From Cycloclasticus sp. (GTDB lineage Bacteria > Pseudomonadota > Gammaproteobacteria > Methylococcales > Cycloclasticaceae), in contig DUCS01000013.1 in assembly GCA_012959695.1 (NCBI GenBank), forward strand, positions 1 through 35,623: 35,623 nt of DNA, in the 5' to 3' direction. Below, piece by piece: positions 18,592 to 26,242 of this stretch; the stretch's first letter is position 1, and each line of letters starts with the position of its first letter. A model generated the notes under the pieces. It had not been told where the DNA came from. It saw only the letters and a program-made list of their open reading frames with translations, and ran no database searches. The position numbers were made by a program, and so were the translations under genes.

Positions 18592-18617
18592 TATTGAAAA
18601 TAATAATACGGTATCAA
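18588..18617 (-). promoter_or_regulatory. Predicted sigma70 promoter for gabD
   Basis: Read on the minus strand, -35 TTGATA (18617-18612) and -10 TATTAT (18593-18588) are separated by 18 bp, with the gabD ATG about 37 bp further. The two divergent -10 boxes share 18588-18591, so polymerase cannot occupy both at once. Confidence 0.45.
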
Positions 18618-18649
18618 CCGGTAAATAACGAGTTTTAAAGGAGAGGAAC

Positions 18650-19612
18650 ATGAAATATACCAGAGAGACAGCAAAACAATGGGCAGGTGAGAATATTAGG
18701 GGCCTGTTTATGTGCCCTATCTCCCCGATGAATGATGACTTTACGTTTAACGAAGCAGGTATTCGTGAAAATATTGAAGCGTTTATCGACATGGGCGTAG
18801 ACGGTTTGGTGGTGGGTGGTTTTATTGCCGAGTGCTGGAATGCCACCTTAACGGAATGGTACCGTTACCATGAAGTAGTCGCCGATGCGGTCAATGGCCG
18901 AATTCCTTTGTTCTCAATTTTGTTGGACCCCAGTGCCTACCAAACGATTGAAAAGATGAAACGTTTGGAAGAATTAGGATACGACGGCGCTGAGGTGATT
19001 AACCCAGTAGTGCAACTGAAAAGCGATGACGAAGTTTACGATTGGTTCAAGTTTATTACCGACCACTCTGACTTGGCGGTTGTGTTGTATAGAACGCCGG
19101 TATCGGGGAAAGTGTTGGGTTGGGACTTAATGCAGCGCTTGGCGGATATACCGACCGTTGTAGGCACGAAACAGGGCGTTATGAACCGCGTAGAAACGTT
19201 AAAGTTACGTAGCCTTATCCGCAGTGATTTTATTGTTGCTGACCCATTTGAATCAGTATTTTGCGATGACTTACGAAAAGGTGGTCAAACAGTATTTGGT
19301 GAATTGTCGTATATTCTTTACGGTAAAAAACGCCATATAGTTAAGGACTACATGGCTTTGTCAGCAGCTGGTAAGTGGGAAGAAGCCTACCAAGTGAGTG
19401 AACAATTGAATGATATTCGGGAGTTTTATAACGAAGTATTTATTTGGGACGTGGTGCAAACATTCACTTACGCTAGTGCACTCGCTAGTATGAAAGCTTG
19501 GTTTGAGGAAATTGGCTTAAACGCTGGCCCCATTCGCCCACCCGTACGGCAATGTACGCCCGAGTTAAGGCAAACCATTCACACAAGATTAAAAGAGTTA
19601 GGTGTTAGTTAA
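18650..19612 (+). CDS. DapA-family class I aldolase / hydratase-aldolase
   Basis: A 320-residue (beta/alpha)8 lyase of the dihydrodipicolinate synthase superfamily. The Schiff-base lysine is K174 in VVGTKQG, and the general-acid tyrosine is Y147 in VLYRTP. The C-terminal AGPIRPPV resembles the AGPxRPP end of the aromatic hydratase-aldolases (NahE and 2'-carboxybenzalpyruvate types). The substrate-loop region GGFIAECWNATLTEWYRYH differs from NahE, so I do not assign NahE. It probably makes or cleaves an aldehyde-pyruvate bond in aromatic breakdown. The start has AGGAGAGG upstream. It is divergent from gabD and upstream of the meta-cleavage genes. Confidence 0.82.
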   Translation: MKYTRETAKQWAGENIRGLFMCPISPMNDDFTFNEAGIRENIEAFIDMGVDGLVVGGFIAECWNATLTEWYRYHEVVADAVNGRIPLFSILLDPSAYQTIEKMKRLEELGYDGAEVINPVVQLKSDDEVYDWFKFITDHSDLAVVLYRTPVSGKVLGWDLMQRLADIPTVVGTKQGVMNRVETLKLRSLIRSDFIVADPFESVFCDDLRKGGQTVFGELSYILYGKKRHIVKDYMALSAAGKWEEAYQVSEQLNDIREFYNEVFIWDVVQTFTYASALASMKAWFEEIGLNAGPIRPPVRQCTPELRQTIHTRLKELGVS

Positions 19613-19791
19613 AAACGGGTGAACCCACAATAAAAATATTAGGGTTTGTGATGCAATGGTTTGATTGTGATATTAGTCATTATGGTTAAGGTTAAATTGT
19701 TTGAGTGTTATAAAGACACATCCAAGCGCTTTAATTTATGATAAAACTAACAGGTGTAAGGTAAGCTGGAAAACCACAAACAAAATATAGG

Positions 19792-19818
19792 CTAACTCAA
19801 AGAGTTTATTTGAGTTAG
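19792..19818. repeat. Perfect 10-bp inverted repeat in the leader of the hydrolase-hydratase-aldolase genes
   Basis: CTAACTCAAA (19792-19801) and its exact reverse complement TTTGAGTTAG (19809-19818) flank a 7-nt spacer. The repeat lies 17 bp before the Shine-Dalgarno AGGAG (19835-19839) and 27 bp before the ATG. It is AT-rich and has no T-run, so a protein-binding operator or an mRNA leader hairpin is more likely than a terminator. It lies downstream of a weak candidate promoter (TTAAGG at 19686-19691, TATAAA at 19709-19714, 17-bp spacing). Confidence 0.6.
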
Positions 19819-19845
19819 ATTCGTAATAATAATCAGGAGAATAAG

Positions 19846-20694
19846 ATGAGTTTTGACGTAGTAGAAAAAATGATCCCATCAGGTGAACTAACCAGTAATT
19901 GTATGATTGGTGGTGACCCTAAAAATCCACCGTTATTACTATTACACGGTGCGGGTCCAGGTGCTAGTGCCATGTCAAATTGGGCGCAATGTGCCCCTAT
20001 TTTGGCTAAAGACTTTTATGTTATTGCCCCTGATGCCATTGGTTTTGGGCAGTCAGAAATGCCGAAGGAAATACCTACTAAAATTGCACGATGGATGGGT
20101 TACCGTGTTGAACAAGTTCAGGGTTTGATGGATGAGTTAGGTATCGAAAAAATCAACATTATTGGTAATTCAATGGGTGGAGCGCTTGCTTTGCAATGTG
20201 TTGTTGAAATGCCAGACCGCTTTGAGAAATGTATGCTGATGGGCGCTATTGGTGCGCCGTTTAAGAAATCAGCAACGCTAAATCGGATGATGACATTTTA
20301 TGATGATCCTAGAAAAGCACGTTACCGTGAGTTGATTCAAAGCTTTGTTTACGATCCAAGCATTTTTGAAGATTTAGAAGCGGTAATGCAAGACCGTTTT
20401 GACAAAGCGATGGACCCTGTTATGCGTCCTATTCAAGAGATTATGTTTAAAGCCATGAACGAAGATATGGATAACTTAATTATTCCTCCACCGGTATTAG
20501 CCGCGATGGATCAAGAGTGGGCAATTATTCATGGTCGCCAAGACAAGGTAGTGCCAATGGAAACGAGTTTATATTTCTTAGAACACCTGAAGCGTGCTGA
20601 GTTGCATGTTTTAGATCGCTGTGGACATTGGGCGCAAACACAACGTTGGGATGCTATGTATCCCATCATCATGTCGCATTTTTTGGGCAGATAA
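19846..20694 (+). CDS. Alpha/beta-fold meta-cleavage product hydrolase
   Basis: A 282-residue C-C bond hydrolase of the MhpC/BphD/DmpD group. The signature LLHGAGPGASAMSNW (oxyanion region), the nucleophile elbow GNSMGG with S109, D233 in GRQDKV and H261 in CGHWAQ complete the triad. Such enzymes cleave the C5-C6 bond of 2-hydroxy-6-oxo-dienoates left by extradiol ring cleavage, giving a 2-hydroxypenta-2,4-dienoate-type product and a carboxylic acid. The hydratase and aldolase that would act next follow immediately. The substrate side chain is not predictable here. The start has AGGAG at 19835-19839. Confidence 0.9.
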   Translation: MSFDVVEKMIPSGELTSNCMIGGDPKNPPLLLLHGAGPGASAMSNWAQCAPILAKDFYVIAPDAIGFGQSEMPKEIPTKIARWMGYRVEQVQGLMDELGIEKINIIGNSMGGALALQCVVEMPDRFEKCMLMGAIGAPFKKSATLNRMMTFYDDPRKARYRELIQSFVYDPSIFEDLEAVMQDRFDKAMDPVMRPIQEIMFKAMNEDMDNLIIPPPVLAAMDQEWAIIHGRQDKVVPMETSLYFLEHLKRAELHVLDRCGHWAQTQRWDAMYPIIMSHFLGR

Positions 20695-20697
20695 AAC

Positions 20698-21501
20698 GTG
20701 TTTGATCAAAAAACATTAGAAGCCTCTGCGCTAGCGCTTGATAAAGCGCTGGCCAGCGGCAACACCATTCCGCAGTTCTCTCAGCTGTACCCAGAGATGA
20801 CGATTGAAGATGGTTACGCGATACAAGCTGAGTGGACAAAATTGCGGCTGGCTCAAGGCCGTAAAATTGTTGGCCGCAAAATTGGTTTAACGTCACGAGC
20901 TATGCAGATAGCCTCTGGCATTACCGAGCCAGATTACGGTACATTGCTTGACGACATGGTGTTTTCAGATAATTCTGAAATCCCATTTGATCGCTTTATT
21001 GCGCCCTTGGTGGAAGTTGAAATTGCTTTTGTTTTGGGTAAGCGCTTAGAAGGTGAGAATATCACCTTAACTGATGTTCTTGCAGCAACAGATTATGTGT
21101 GTCCAGCGATAGAAATTGTTGATTCGCGGGTTATTCGGGTGGATCCTGAAACAGGTAAGCGCCGTAAAGTATTTGATACGATTGCGGATAACGCGGCCTG
21201 TGCTGGCCTTATTACAGGTGGCTTGCCAGTTAAACCAACGGATGTAGATCTACGTTGGATTGGTGCTATTGTGTCGCGTAATGGCTTGATTGAAGAAACA
21301 GGTGTATCAGCAGGCGTGTTGAATCACCCGGGTAATGGTATTGTGTGGCTGATGAAACGGTTTGCACCGCACGGTATTGCGCTGGAACCAGGGCAAGTTA
21401 TTTTAGGCGGTTCGTTTACGCGTTTGTTGTCTGTTGAGCGGGGTGATACATTCCACGCAGATTTTGGTCCATTAGGGAGTATTGGCTTCCGTTTCGTTTA
21501 A
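20698..21501 (+). CDS. hpaH: 2-oxo-hept-4-ene-1,7-dioate hydratase-like protein (HpaH/MhpD family)
   Basis: A 267-residue hydratase of the fumarylacetoacetase-like fold. The start is a GTG, 3 bp after the hydrolase stop. Conserved residues include [10 protein letters not shown] (about 61-70) and the Mg2+ ligands E106 and E108 in VEVEIAF plus E139 in AIEIVD, at the same spacing as in HpaH/Hpc[15 protein letters not shown] also matches that branch rather than MhpD. It adds water to 2-hydroxyhepta-2,4-dienedioate or the shorter 2-hydroxypenta-2,4-dienoate, giving a 4-hydroxy-2-oxo acid. The HpaI-like aldolase follows 23 bp downstream. Which dienoate is used depends on the upstream ring-cleavage chemistry, which is not in the window. 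Confidence 0.88.
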   Translation: MFDQKTLEASALALDKALASGNTIPQFSQLYPEMTIEDGYAIQAEWTKLRLAQGRKIVGRKIGLTSRAMQIASGITEPDYGTLLDDMVFSDNSEIPFDRFIAPLVEVEIAFVLGKRLEGENITLTDVLAATDYVCPAIEIVDSRVIRVDPETGKRRKVFDTIADNAACAGLITGGLPVKPTDVDLRWIGAIVSRNGLIEETGVSAGVLNHPGNGIVWLMKRFAPHGIALEPGQVILGGSFTRLLSVERGDTFHADFGPLGSIGFRFV

Positions 21502-21524
21502 CTAGCAGTAATAGGTATTAATAG

Positions 21525-22292
21525 ATGGCATTAGCAATGAGCGTTAATCATTTTAAGAAAGCAGCGCAAGCTGGTGATCGTCAATTAGGTGCCTTCATGG
21601 CATTAGCTGACCCTGTGTCAGCAGAACTAATGGCGACAACAGGCTTTGATTGGTTGTTAATAGACGGTGAGCATGGGCCTAACGATATAAAAAGCGTGAT
21701 GGGGCAGTTACAAGCCTTGGCAGCTTATCCGGTTAATGCGGTTGTGAGGATGCAAGATCATAATGTTGCCGATATTAAGCGCGTACTCGATGTGGGCGGC
21801 CAAACATTGTTAATACCAATGGTTGAATCGGCTGAGCAAGCACAGCAACTGGTTCAAGCGGTTCAATACCCACCAAAAGGCGTTCGTGGTATGGGCGGCG
21901 GCTTAACTCGCGCAACACGTTGGGGCTCAATACAAAATTATCTAGAAAAAGCAGATGAAAATATTTGCTTGATTCTGCAATTAGAAAGCCCAGAGGGCAT
22001 TGCAGAATTGGATGCTATAACCAATACGGATGGTGTAGATGCCATTTTTATTGGGCCAGCTGATTTAGCTGCTGCGATGGGGCATATAGGTCAACCGGCT
22101 CATCCTGAAGTTCACCAAATTGTAGAAAACGCTATAAAACGCATTCATGCTGCTGGCAAACCGGTGGGTGTGTATTGTGGTGATTCAGAACAAGTTAAAG
22201 CGTATCAAAAAATGGGTGCCAGTTTCTTTCTGATAGCCGCAGACACTATGTTGCTTAAGCAAGCCGCCGGTGGGTTGCTTAAGGCGTTTTAA
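21525..22292 (+). CDS. hpaI: 4-hydroxy-2-oxoheptanedioate aldolase-like protein (HpaI family)
   Basis: A 255-residue class II aldolase of the HpaI/HpcH family. The catalytic residues align with HpaI: H50 in IDGEHGPND, R75 in VVRMQD, and the metal ligands E154 in QLESPEG and D180 in GPADLAAAMG. It would cleave a 4-hydroxy-2-oxo acid to pyruvate plus an aldehyde. With the C7 diacid the aldehyde is succinate semialdehyde, which gabD could oxidise. The start at 21525 gives MALAMSVNHF; the ATG at 21537 (MSVNHF) is an alternative that aligns slightly better with known HpaI starts. It is the third gene of the hydrolase-hydratase-aldolase set. Confidence 0.9.
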   Translation: MALAMSVNHFKKAAQAGDRQLGAFMALADPVSAELMATTGFDWLLIDGEHGPNDIKSVMGQLQALAAYPVNAVVRMQDHNVADIKRVLDVGGQTLLIPMVESAEQAQQLVQAVQYPPKGVRGMGGGLTRATRWGSIQNYLEKADENICLILQLESPEGIAELDAITNTDGVDAIFIGPADLAAAMGHIGQPAHPEVHQIVENAIKRIHAAGKPVGVYCGDSEQVKAYQKMGASFFLIAADTMLLKQAAGGLLKAF

Positions 22293-22371
22293 CTCTTACC
22301 TGCGCACTTCATTTATTGCCATAACCCATTGCCTTAATCTAAGGTAAGTCGTCCTTAGGAAGTTTTTATTG

Positions 22372-23259
22372 ATGTCGAGCATCCCTTCATATATTTGGCT
22401 AACGCTTGTAGCCTCGGTGTTACACGCCTTTAGTTTTACCTATACCAAGCAGTTTTTAGCGCACTCTGATAACCGCGTTAAGTTGGCTTTCTACAGCCAG
22501 TACGCCGTTGGCTTAGTTGCCTTTTGTTTACTGCCCTGGGTAGATTTGAATCAATTGTGGGCGAATATCGAGTTAATCGTCTTGATGTGTGGTTTTATTT
22601 TAATCGCGCAAACCTCCTATTTAAACGCCTTGCGCCACGGTGATGCATCATTCGTTGTACCGATGTTAGGGTGCAAAATGTTCGCAGTGGCAGGGTTGTC
22701 GGTGTTGTTTCTTAATGAAACGTACAGCCCGATTGTTTACCTCGGTGCAGCGGGTGCTTTTGCCAGTTTGTTTTTTCTGAATGATGGAAAACTACACGGT
22801 TCACCCAAAGCATTGGGCTTTGTATTGCTCACGTGCATGTTGTTTGCTTTTGCAGATATTGCCGTTGTTTTGTTATTAAATAAAGGTATGGGCGGATTGG
22901 ACTTGGCAGTGTTCGTGTTTATTGTGCCAACGGTTCTGTTAATGCCACTATCGCCGATTATTTTTAAACGAGATTGGCAGGTGTCTAAGCCGTTTGGAAA
23001 AACGTTGTTTATTTACGCTGTCGTGCAATTGGTTGGCATCATTATTTTGATGGTTGCCTTTAAACAAGCACAGCAAGTTACGGTGATTAACATCGTACAA
23101 TCATCGCGTGGGCTTATCGCGGTGGGCGTGGTTTATCTTATGGCTCGATTTGGGTTTAGCCATATTGAGCGGCTGTCAAAACAACAGTTAATAAACCGTT
23201 CTTTTGGTGGCGTTTTAATGTTTGTTTCATTGGCGGTGGCAGTATTGGGTTTGTCGTAA
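22372..23259 (+). CDS. DMT/EamA-family transporter
   Basis: A 295-residue protein with about ten predicted membrane helices in two similar halves, as in EamA (drug/metabolite transporter) carriers. Examples are ALRHGDASFVVPMLGCKMF in the first half and VVQLVGIIILMVAF in the second. I chose the ATG at 22372, preceded by AGGAAG at 22357-22362, rather than the TTG at 22369. It lies 80 bp after the aldolase and could import or export an aromatic substrate or intermediate, but the family transports varied metabolites. A terminator-like hairpin lies just downstream on the other strand. Confidence 0.8.
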   Translation: MSSIPSYIWLTLVASVLHAFSFTYTKQFLAHSDNRVKLAFYSQYAVGLVAFCLLPWVDLNQLWANIELIVLMCGFILIAQTSYLNALRHGDASFVVPMLGCKMFAVAGLSVLFLNETYSPIVYLGAAGAFASLFFLNDGKLHGSPKALGFVLLTCMLFAFADIAVVLLLNKGMGGLDLAVFVFIVPTVLLMPLSPIIFKRDWQVSKPFGKTLFIYAVVQLVGIIILMVAFKQAQQVTVINIVQSSRGLIAVGVVYLMARFGFSHIERLSKQQLINRSFGGVLMFVSLAVAVLGLS

Positions 23260-23277
23260 AGGCACATAAAAAAATAA

Positions 23278-23303
23278 CCGAGATACTAATAAAAGCATCT
23301 CGG
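23278..23303 (-). terminator. Intrinsic terminator for the NahF-like dehydrogenase gene
   Basis: Read on the minus strand, a 7-bp stem CCGAGAT/ATCTCGG with a 12-nt loop is followed by TTATTTTTTT. It sits about 35 bp after the dehydrogenase stop. On the plus strand the same hairpin lies after the DMT transporter stop but lacks a T-run after it. Confidence 0.7.
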
Positions 23304-23338
23304 CTATGAGCGTTAAAGCGTACGTTTTAAGTGACGCG

Positions 23339-24796
23339 CTAGAATGGATAATGAACGTGGTCTGGCGCAACGGTTATCCAGCGTAATTCAGTAAATTCAT
23401 CAATCATGGCGCGACCATCGAAGCGGCCATACCCCGTGGCTTTTGTACCACCGTAAGGTGCTTGAGCTTCCGCATTAACCGTGGCGCTATTGATATGGCA
23501 AATACCCGATTCAATATGTTTTGCCATTTTCATGGCTCTAGGGAAGTTGCGACTAAACACAGCGCCCGCTAATCCATACTCTGTGTCGTTGGCAACAAAC
23601 AAGGCTTCTTCATCGTTTTTAACGCGGATAATGGAAATAAGAGGTCCGAAAGATTCTTCCTCATAGGTTCTCATGCTGCTATCAACGTGATCAAGAATGG
23701 TTGCTGGCATTGATGACCCATCTGCTTCGCCGCCATTAACTAAGGTAGCCCCTTTACTAACCGCATCTTTAACGATTTCATTAAGTCGTGCGCCAGAGCT
23801 TGAATCAACCAACGGGCCAATAATACATTGTGCGTGTTCTTCTTCAACTGGGTTGCCAGACGTTAATTGTTGCGCGGCTACTGAGAATTTTTCAATAAAT
23901 TCATCGGCTACTTTTTCGTCAATAACAATTCGGCCAGTCGTCATGCAAATTTGCCCTTGGTAAAGGAAGCAACCAAATACTGCTGCTCTAACGGCTTCAT
24001 CAATGTTTGCGTCATCCAAAATAACCAGAGGTGATTTGCCGCCGAGTTCTAGCAAGCAACGCTTTAAATGTTTGCCAGCTTGTTGGGCAATGATGCGGCC
24101 AACACGTGTAGAGCCGGTAAAGTTAATACGTCGTATTGCTGGGTGTGCAATCAGAGCTTCGGTAATCTGCGGTGCATCTTCAGAGGCGTGAGTTATTACA
24201 TTAAGAACACCTGCTGGCAAGCCTGCCTCAATTAATGAATCGGCCACTAACATATGTGTTTTAGGGCTGACTTCCGACGCGCGGAAAACAACGGTGTTAC
24301 CACACGCTATTGGGTAAGCAATGGCGCGTGCCGCCAATACAATAGGGCCGTTCCACGGGGCCATGCTGAAAATAACACCAACGGGTTGGCGAAAGGTCAT
24401 CGATAAAGTGTCCGGCTTATCAGTGGGGATAGTTTCACCCTGAATTTGAGTAGTCATGCTGGCTGCTTCACGGAATAAACCGGCTGCCGCCATGACGTTA
24501 AAGCCAGACCAAAGCGCCGAAGAACCAACTTCAGCAGCCATCACTTGAATAAACTCGCCTGATTTACTTTCTAAAATATCGGCTGCCTTTAATAGTAAAA
24601 GGCGACGTTCTGTTGGCCCTGTTTCAGACCATGTTTTGAATGCTATAGCGGCTGAACCGACGGCCTTATTAGCATCATCTACGGTCGCGGCAGCACCTTG
24701 AGTGACTGTTTTATTGGTGACTGGGTTAAGTCGTTGAAAGGTAGCGCCATTTGATGCGTCTACAGCTTCATTGTTAATAATTAGTTTAGTTTCCAT
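23339..24796 (-). CDS. nahF: Salicylaldehyde dehydrogenase-like aldehyde dehydrogenase (NahF type)
   Basis: A 485-residue aldehyde dehydrogenase with strong NahF-like sequence: FIQVMAAEVGSSALWSGFNV, then FREAASMTTQIQGETIPTDK, and a C-terminal GRFDGRAMIDEFTELRWIT with terminal YPF. The catalytic Cys is C284 in GQICMTTGR, the general base is E250 in LLELGGKSP, and N149 lies in PWNG. It would oxidise an aromatic aldehyde (salicylaldehyde in naphthalene breakdown) to the acid with NAD+. It lies downstream of a beta-class GST on the minus strand, with a hairpin between them, and ends at a clear intrinsic terminator. Substrate specificity is by similarity only. Confidence 0.83.
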   Translation of the reverse strand: METKLIINNEAVDASNGATFQRLNPVTNKTVTQGAAATVDDANKAVGSAAIAFKTWSETGPTERRLLLLKAADILESKSGEFIQVMAAEVGSSALWSGFNVMAAAGLFREAASMTTQIQGETIPTDKPDTLSMTFRQPVGVIFSMAPWNGPIVLAARAIAYPIACGNTVVFRASEVSPKTHMLVADSLIEAGLPAGVLNVITHASEDAPQITEALIAHPAIRRINFTGSTRVGRIIAQQAGKHLKRCLLELGGKSPLVILDDANIDEAVRAAVFGCFLYQGQICMTTGRIVIDEKVADEFIEKFSVAAQQLTSGNPVEEEHAQCIIGPLVDSSSGARLNEIVKDAVSKGATLVNGGEADGSSMPATILDHVDSSMRTYEEESFGPLISIIRVKNDEEALFVANDTEYGLAGAVFSRNFPRAMKMAKHIESGICHINSATVNAEAQAPYGGTKATGYGRFDGRAMIDEFTELRWITVAPDHVHYPF

Positions 24797-24838
24797 TGTA
24801 CCTCTGTGGTTATGCTAAGTAGGGAGTGCTAAAAACCT

Positions 24839-24863
24839 TCGAGGTGCTTCAATAGAACCTCGA
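24839..24863 (-). terminator. Hairpin between GST and NahF-like genes (terminator or attenuator)
   Basis: Read on the minus strand, TCGAGGT and ACCTCGA pair in a 7-bp stem with an 11-nt loop, followed within 3 nt by TTTTT. It lies 15 bp after the GST stop and 43 bp before the dehydrogenase start, so it could end or attenuate the GST transcript. The T-run is short. Confidence 0.5.
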
Positions 24864-24877
24864 GTTATGTGTTTAAC

Positions 24878-25483
24878 TTACGCTAAACCTTCTTCTTTTA
24901 AGGCTTGTTGTACAGCTGCGCGTGCGCCAACACGTTCTTGAAATGCTTTCAGCGTAGGCCATGCTGATGCATCAAAGTCGAAGTATGGGTGCCAGCTTAA
25001 GATAACGAACAAGTAAATATCCGCAACTGAATATTGTTCGCCTAATAGGTAATTTTTATCGCCTAAGGCATCTGCTAATTGCCCTAAACGGTTGCTATAA
25101 CCTGCTACAAGAATAGCTTTAGCTTCATCAGGCATCGCTGGGTTAAACAACGGTGCAACACCTTTGTGTAGCTCTGTTGATAAGAAGTTTAACCACTGTT
25201 GTAGCTTTGCACGTTCAAACGTATCAGCAGCAGGCGCTAGGTTCTTTTCAGGAGCTAGGCCAGTAAAGTATTGAACAATAGCGGGGCCTTCAAACAAAAA
25301 TTCACCGTTATCAAGTTCCAGTGCAGGTACGTAACCACACGGATTAATGTCTAGGTAATTGTCGCCATTTTCAAGCGTGTGAGATGCCAGGTCTACTTTA
25401 ACGAGTTCAACGTTTAAGCCAGTTTCGCAAATAGCAATGTGTGGAGATAAAGAACAAGATCCAGGTGAGTAATATAGTTTCAT
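24878..25483 (-). CDS. Beta-class glutathione S-transferase (BphK-like)
   Basis: A 201-residue bacterial GST. The N-terminal thioredoxin-like domain starts MKLYYSPGSCSLSPHIA, with C10, the mixed-disulfide Cys of the beta class, and VPAL at about residue 52. H106 in the helical domain (STELHKG) is the second conserved active-site residue of that class. BphK-type GSTs are encoded in biphenyl and PAH operons and can act on chlorinated or reactive intermediates. The neighbours (AhpD-like protein upstream, NahF-like dehydrogenase downstream) fit a protective role in aromatic breakdown. An AAAGGA Shine-Dalgarno on the complement near 25492-25497 supports the start. Confidence 0.9.
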   Translation of the reverse strand: MKLYYSPGSCSLSPHIAICETGLNVELVKVDLASHTLENGDNYLDINPCGYVPALELDNGEFLFEGPAIVQYFTGLAPEKNLAPAADTFERAKLQQWLNFLSTELHKGVAPLFNPAMPDEAKAILVAGYSNRLGQLADALGDKNYLLGEQYSVADIYLFVILSWHPYFDFDASAWPTLKAFQERVGARAAVQQALKEEGLA

Positions 25484-25595
25484 TCGTGTTAATCCTTTTA
25501 GTTAAGTTGTGAATATAAAGCCGAAGCGAGCAAATTGTACTTGTCCATTTGGTGTTAACCAATCGGTAATAGCTGATAAAGTGACTGATGCAATA

Positions 25596-26189
25596 TTAGC
25601 GGTGCTTGCCAACACTCCAACCTTTATCGGCAATAAGGTGTTCGGCAGCGGCTAAAGGCTCTTCTTCAAGAGGTGTTGCCATAGAGTCGTTCCAGCGGTT
25701 AAAAAAGCCGAACATGCCAATGACGCCTAATAGCTCAACAATTTCTTCCTCATTCCAATGTTCACAGAGGTGGCCGTATAGCTCGTCGGTAACGTCATTG
25801 GGAACGGCTGCTGCTAATGCATAATCAAGCGCGATACGCTCTTTCTTACTAAATAATGGGCTTTGGTTATAGGTGTATACATCCCTCATTTTCTCCTCGC
25901 TAATACCAAAGCGCGTAGCGCTAACTGAGGTATGTGCTTTGCAATATTGGCAACCGGCCGCTTGACTAGCGATATGAGCAACAAGGCGTTTAAATCCCAG
26001 ATCAACTTGTCCATTGGGAGAAAACACAGCCTTATTCATTTGAATAACCGACTTGGCAATAGCGGGAACACGTTGCATGGTTAATAAACTATTGGGTACA
26101 AAGCCAAGCGTGTTCATAAAGTGGGCAAATTCTTTCTTTAACTCTTCGTCTTGGCAATCATCAATGGACAGTGGTTTCATTCGCGACAT
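25596..26189 (-). CDS. AhpD-like carboxymuconolactone decarboxylase-family protein
   Basis: A 197-residue protein of the CMD/AhpD fold. The redox motif GCQYCKAHT gives C80, C83 and H86 (CxxC with His three residues on), as in AhpD-type alkylhydroperoxidases. The N-terminal part (LGFVPNSLLTMQRVPAIAKSV) and C-terminal ELLGVIGMFGFFNRWNDSM match the peroxidase-related branch. It is more likely an antioxidant enzyme than a decarboxylase. It starts with a clear AGGAG on the complement just upstream of 26189 and is the first gene of a minus-strand set with the GST and aldehyde dehydrogenase. Confidence 0.8.
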   Translation of the reverse strand: MSRMKPLSIDDCQDEELKKEFAHFMNTLGFVPNSLLTMQRVPAIAKSVIQMNKAVFSPNGQVDLGFKRLVAHIASQAAGCQYCKAHTSVSATRFGISEEKMRDVYTYNQSPLFSKKERIALDYALAAAVPNDVTDELYGHLCEHWNEEEIVELLGVIGMFGFFNRWNDSMATPLEEEPLAAAEHLIADKGWSVGKHR

Positions 26190-26242
26190 AAAAAACTCCT
26201 AAATATTGAGTTGTATTAGAGGGGGCTTGCTTGATCAGCTAT

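Noticed and set aside
18650-19612. Naming the DapA-family enzyme NahE
   Set aside because: The active-site Lys and C-terminal motif fit, but the substrate loop differs too much from NahE for a firm assignment by eye.
19622-19646. AACCC...GGGTT repeat after the aldolase gene as terminator
   Set aside because: Only 5 bp pair and no T-run follows.
22295-22348. CTTACCT...AGGTAAG repeat between the HpaI-like gene and the transporter
   Set aside because: Seven paired bases across a 40-nt loop are weak and could be chance.
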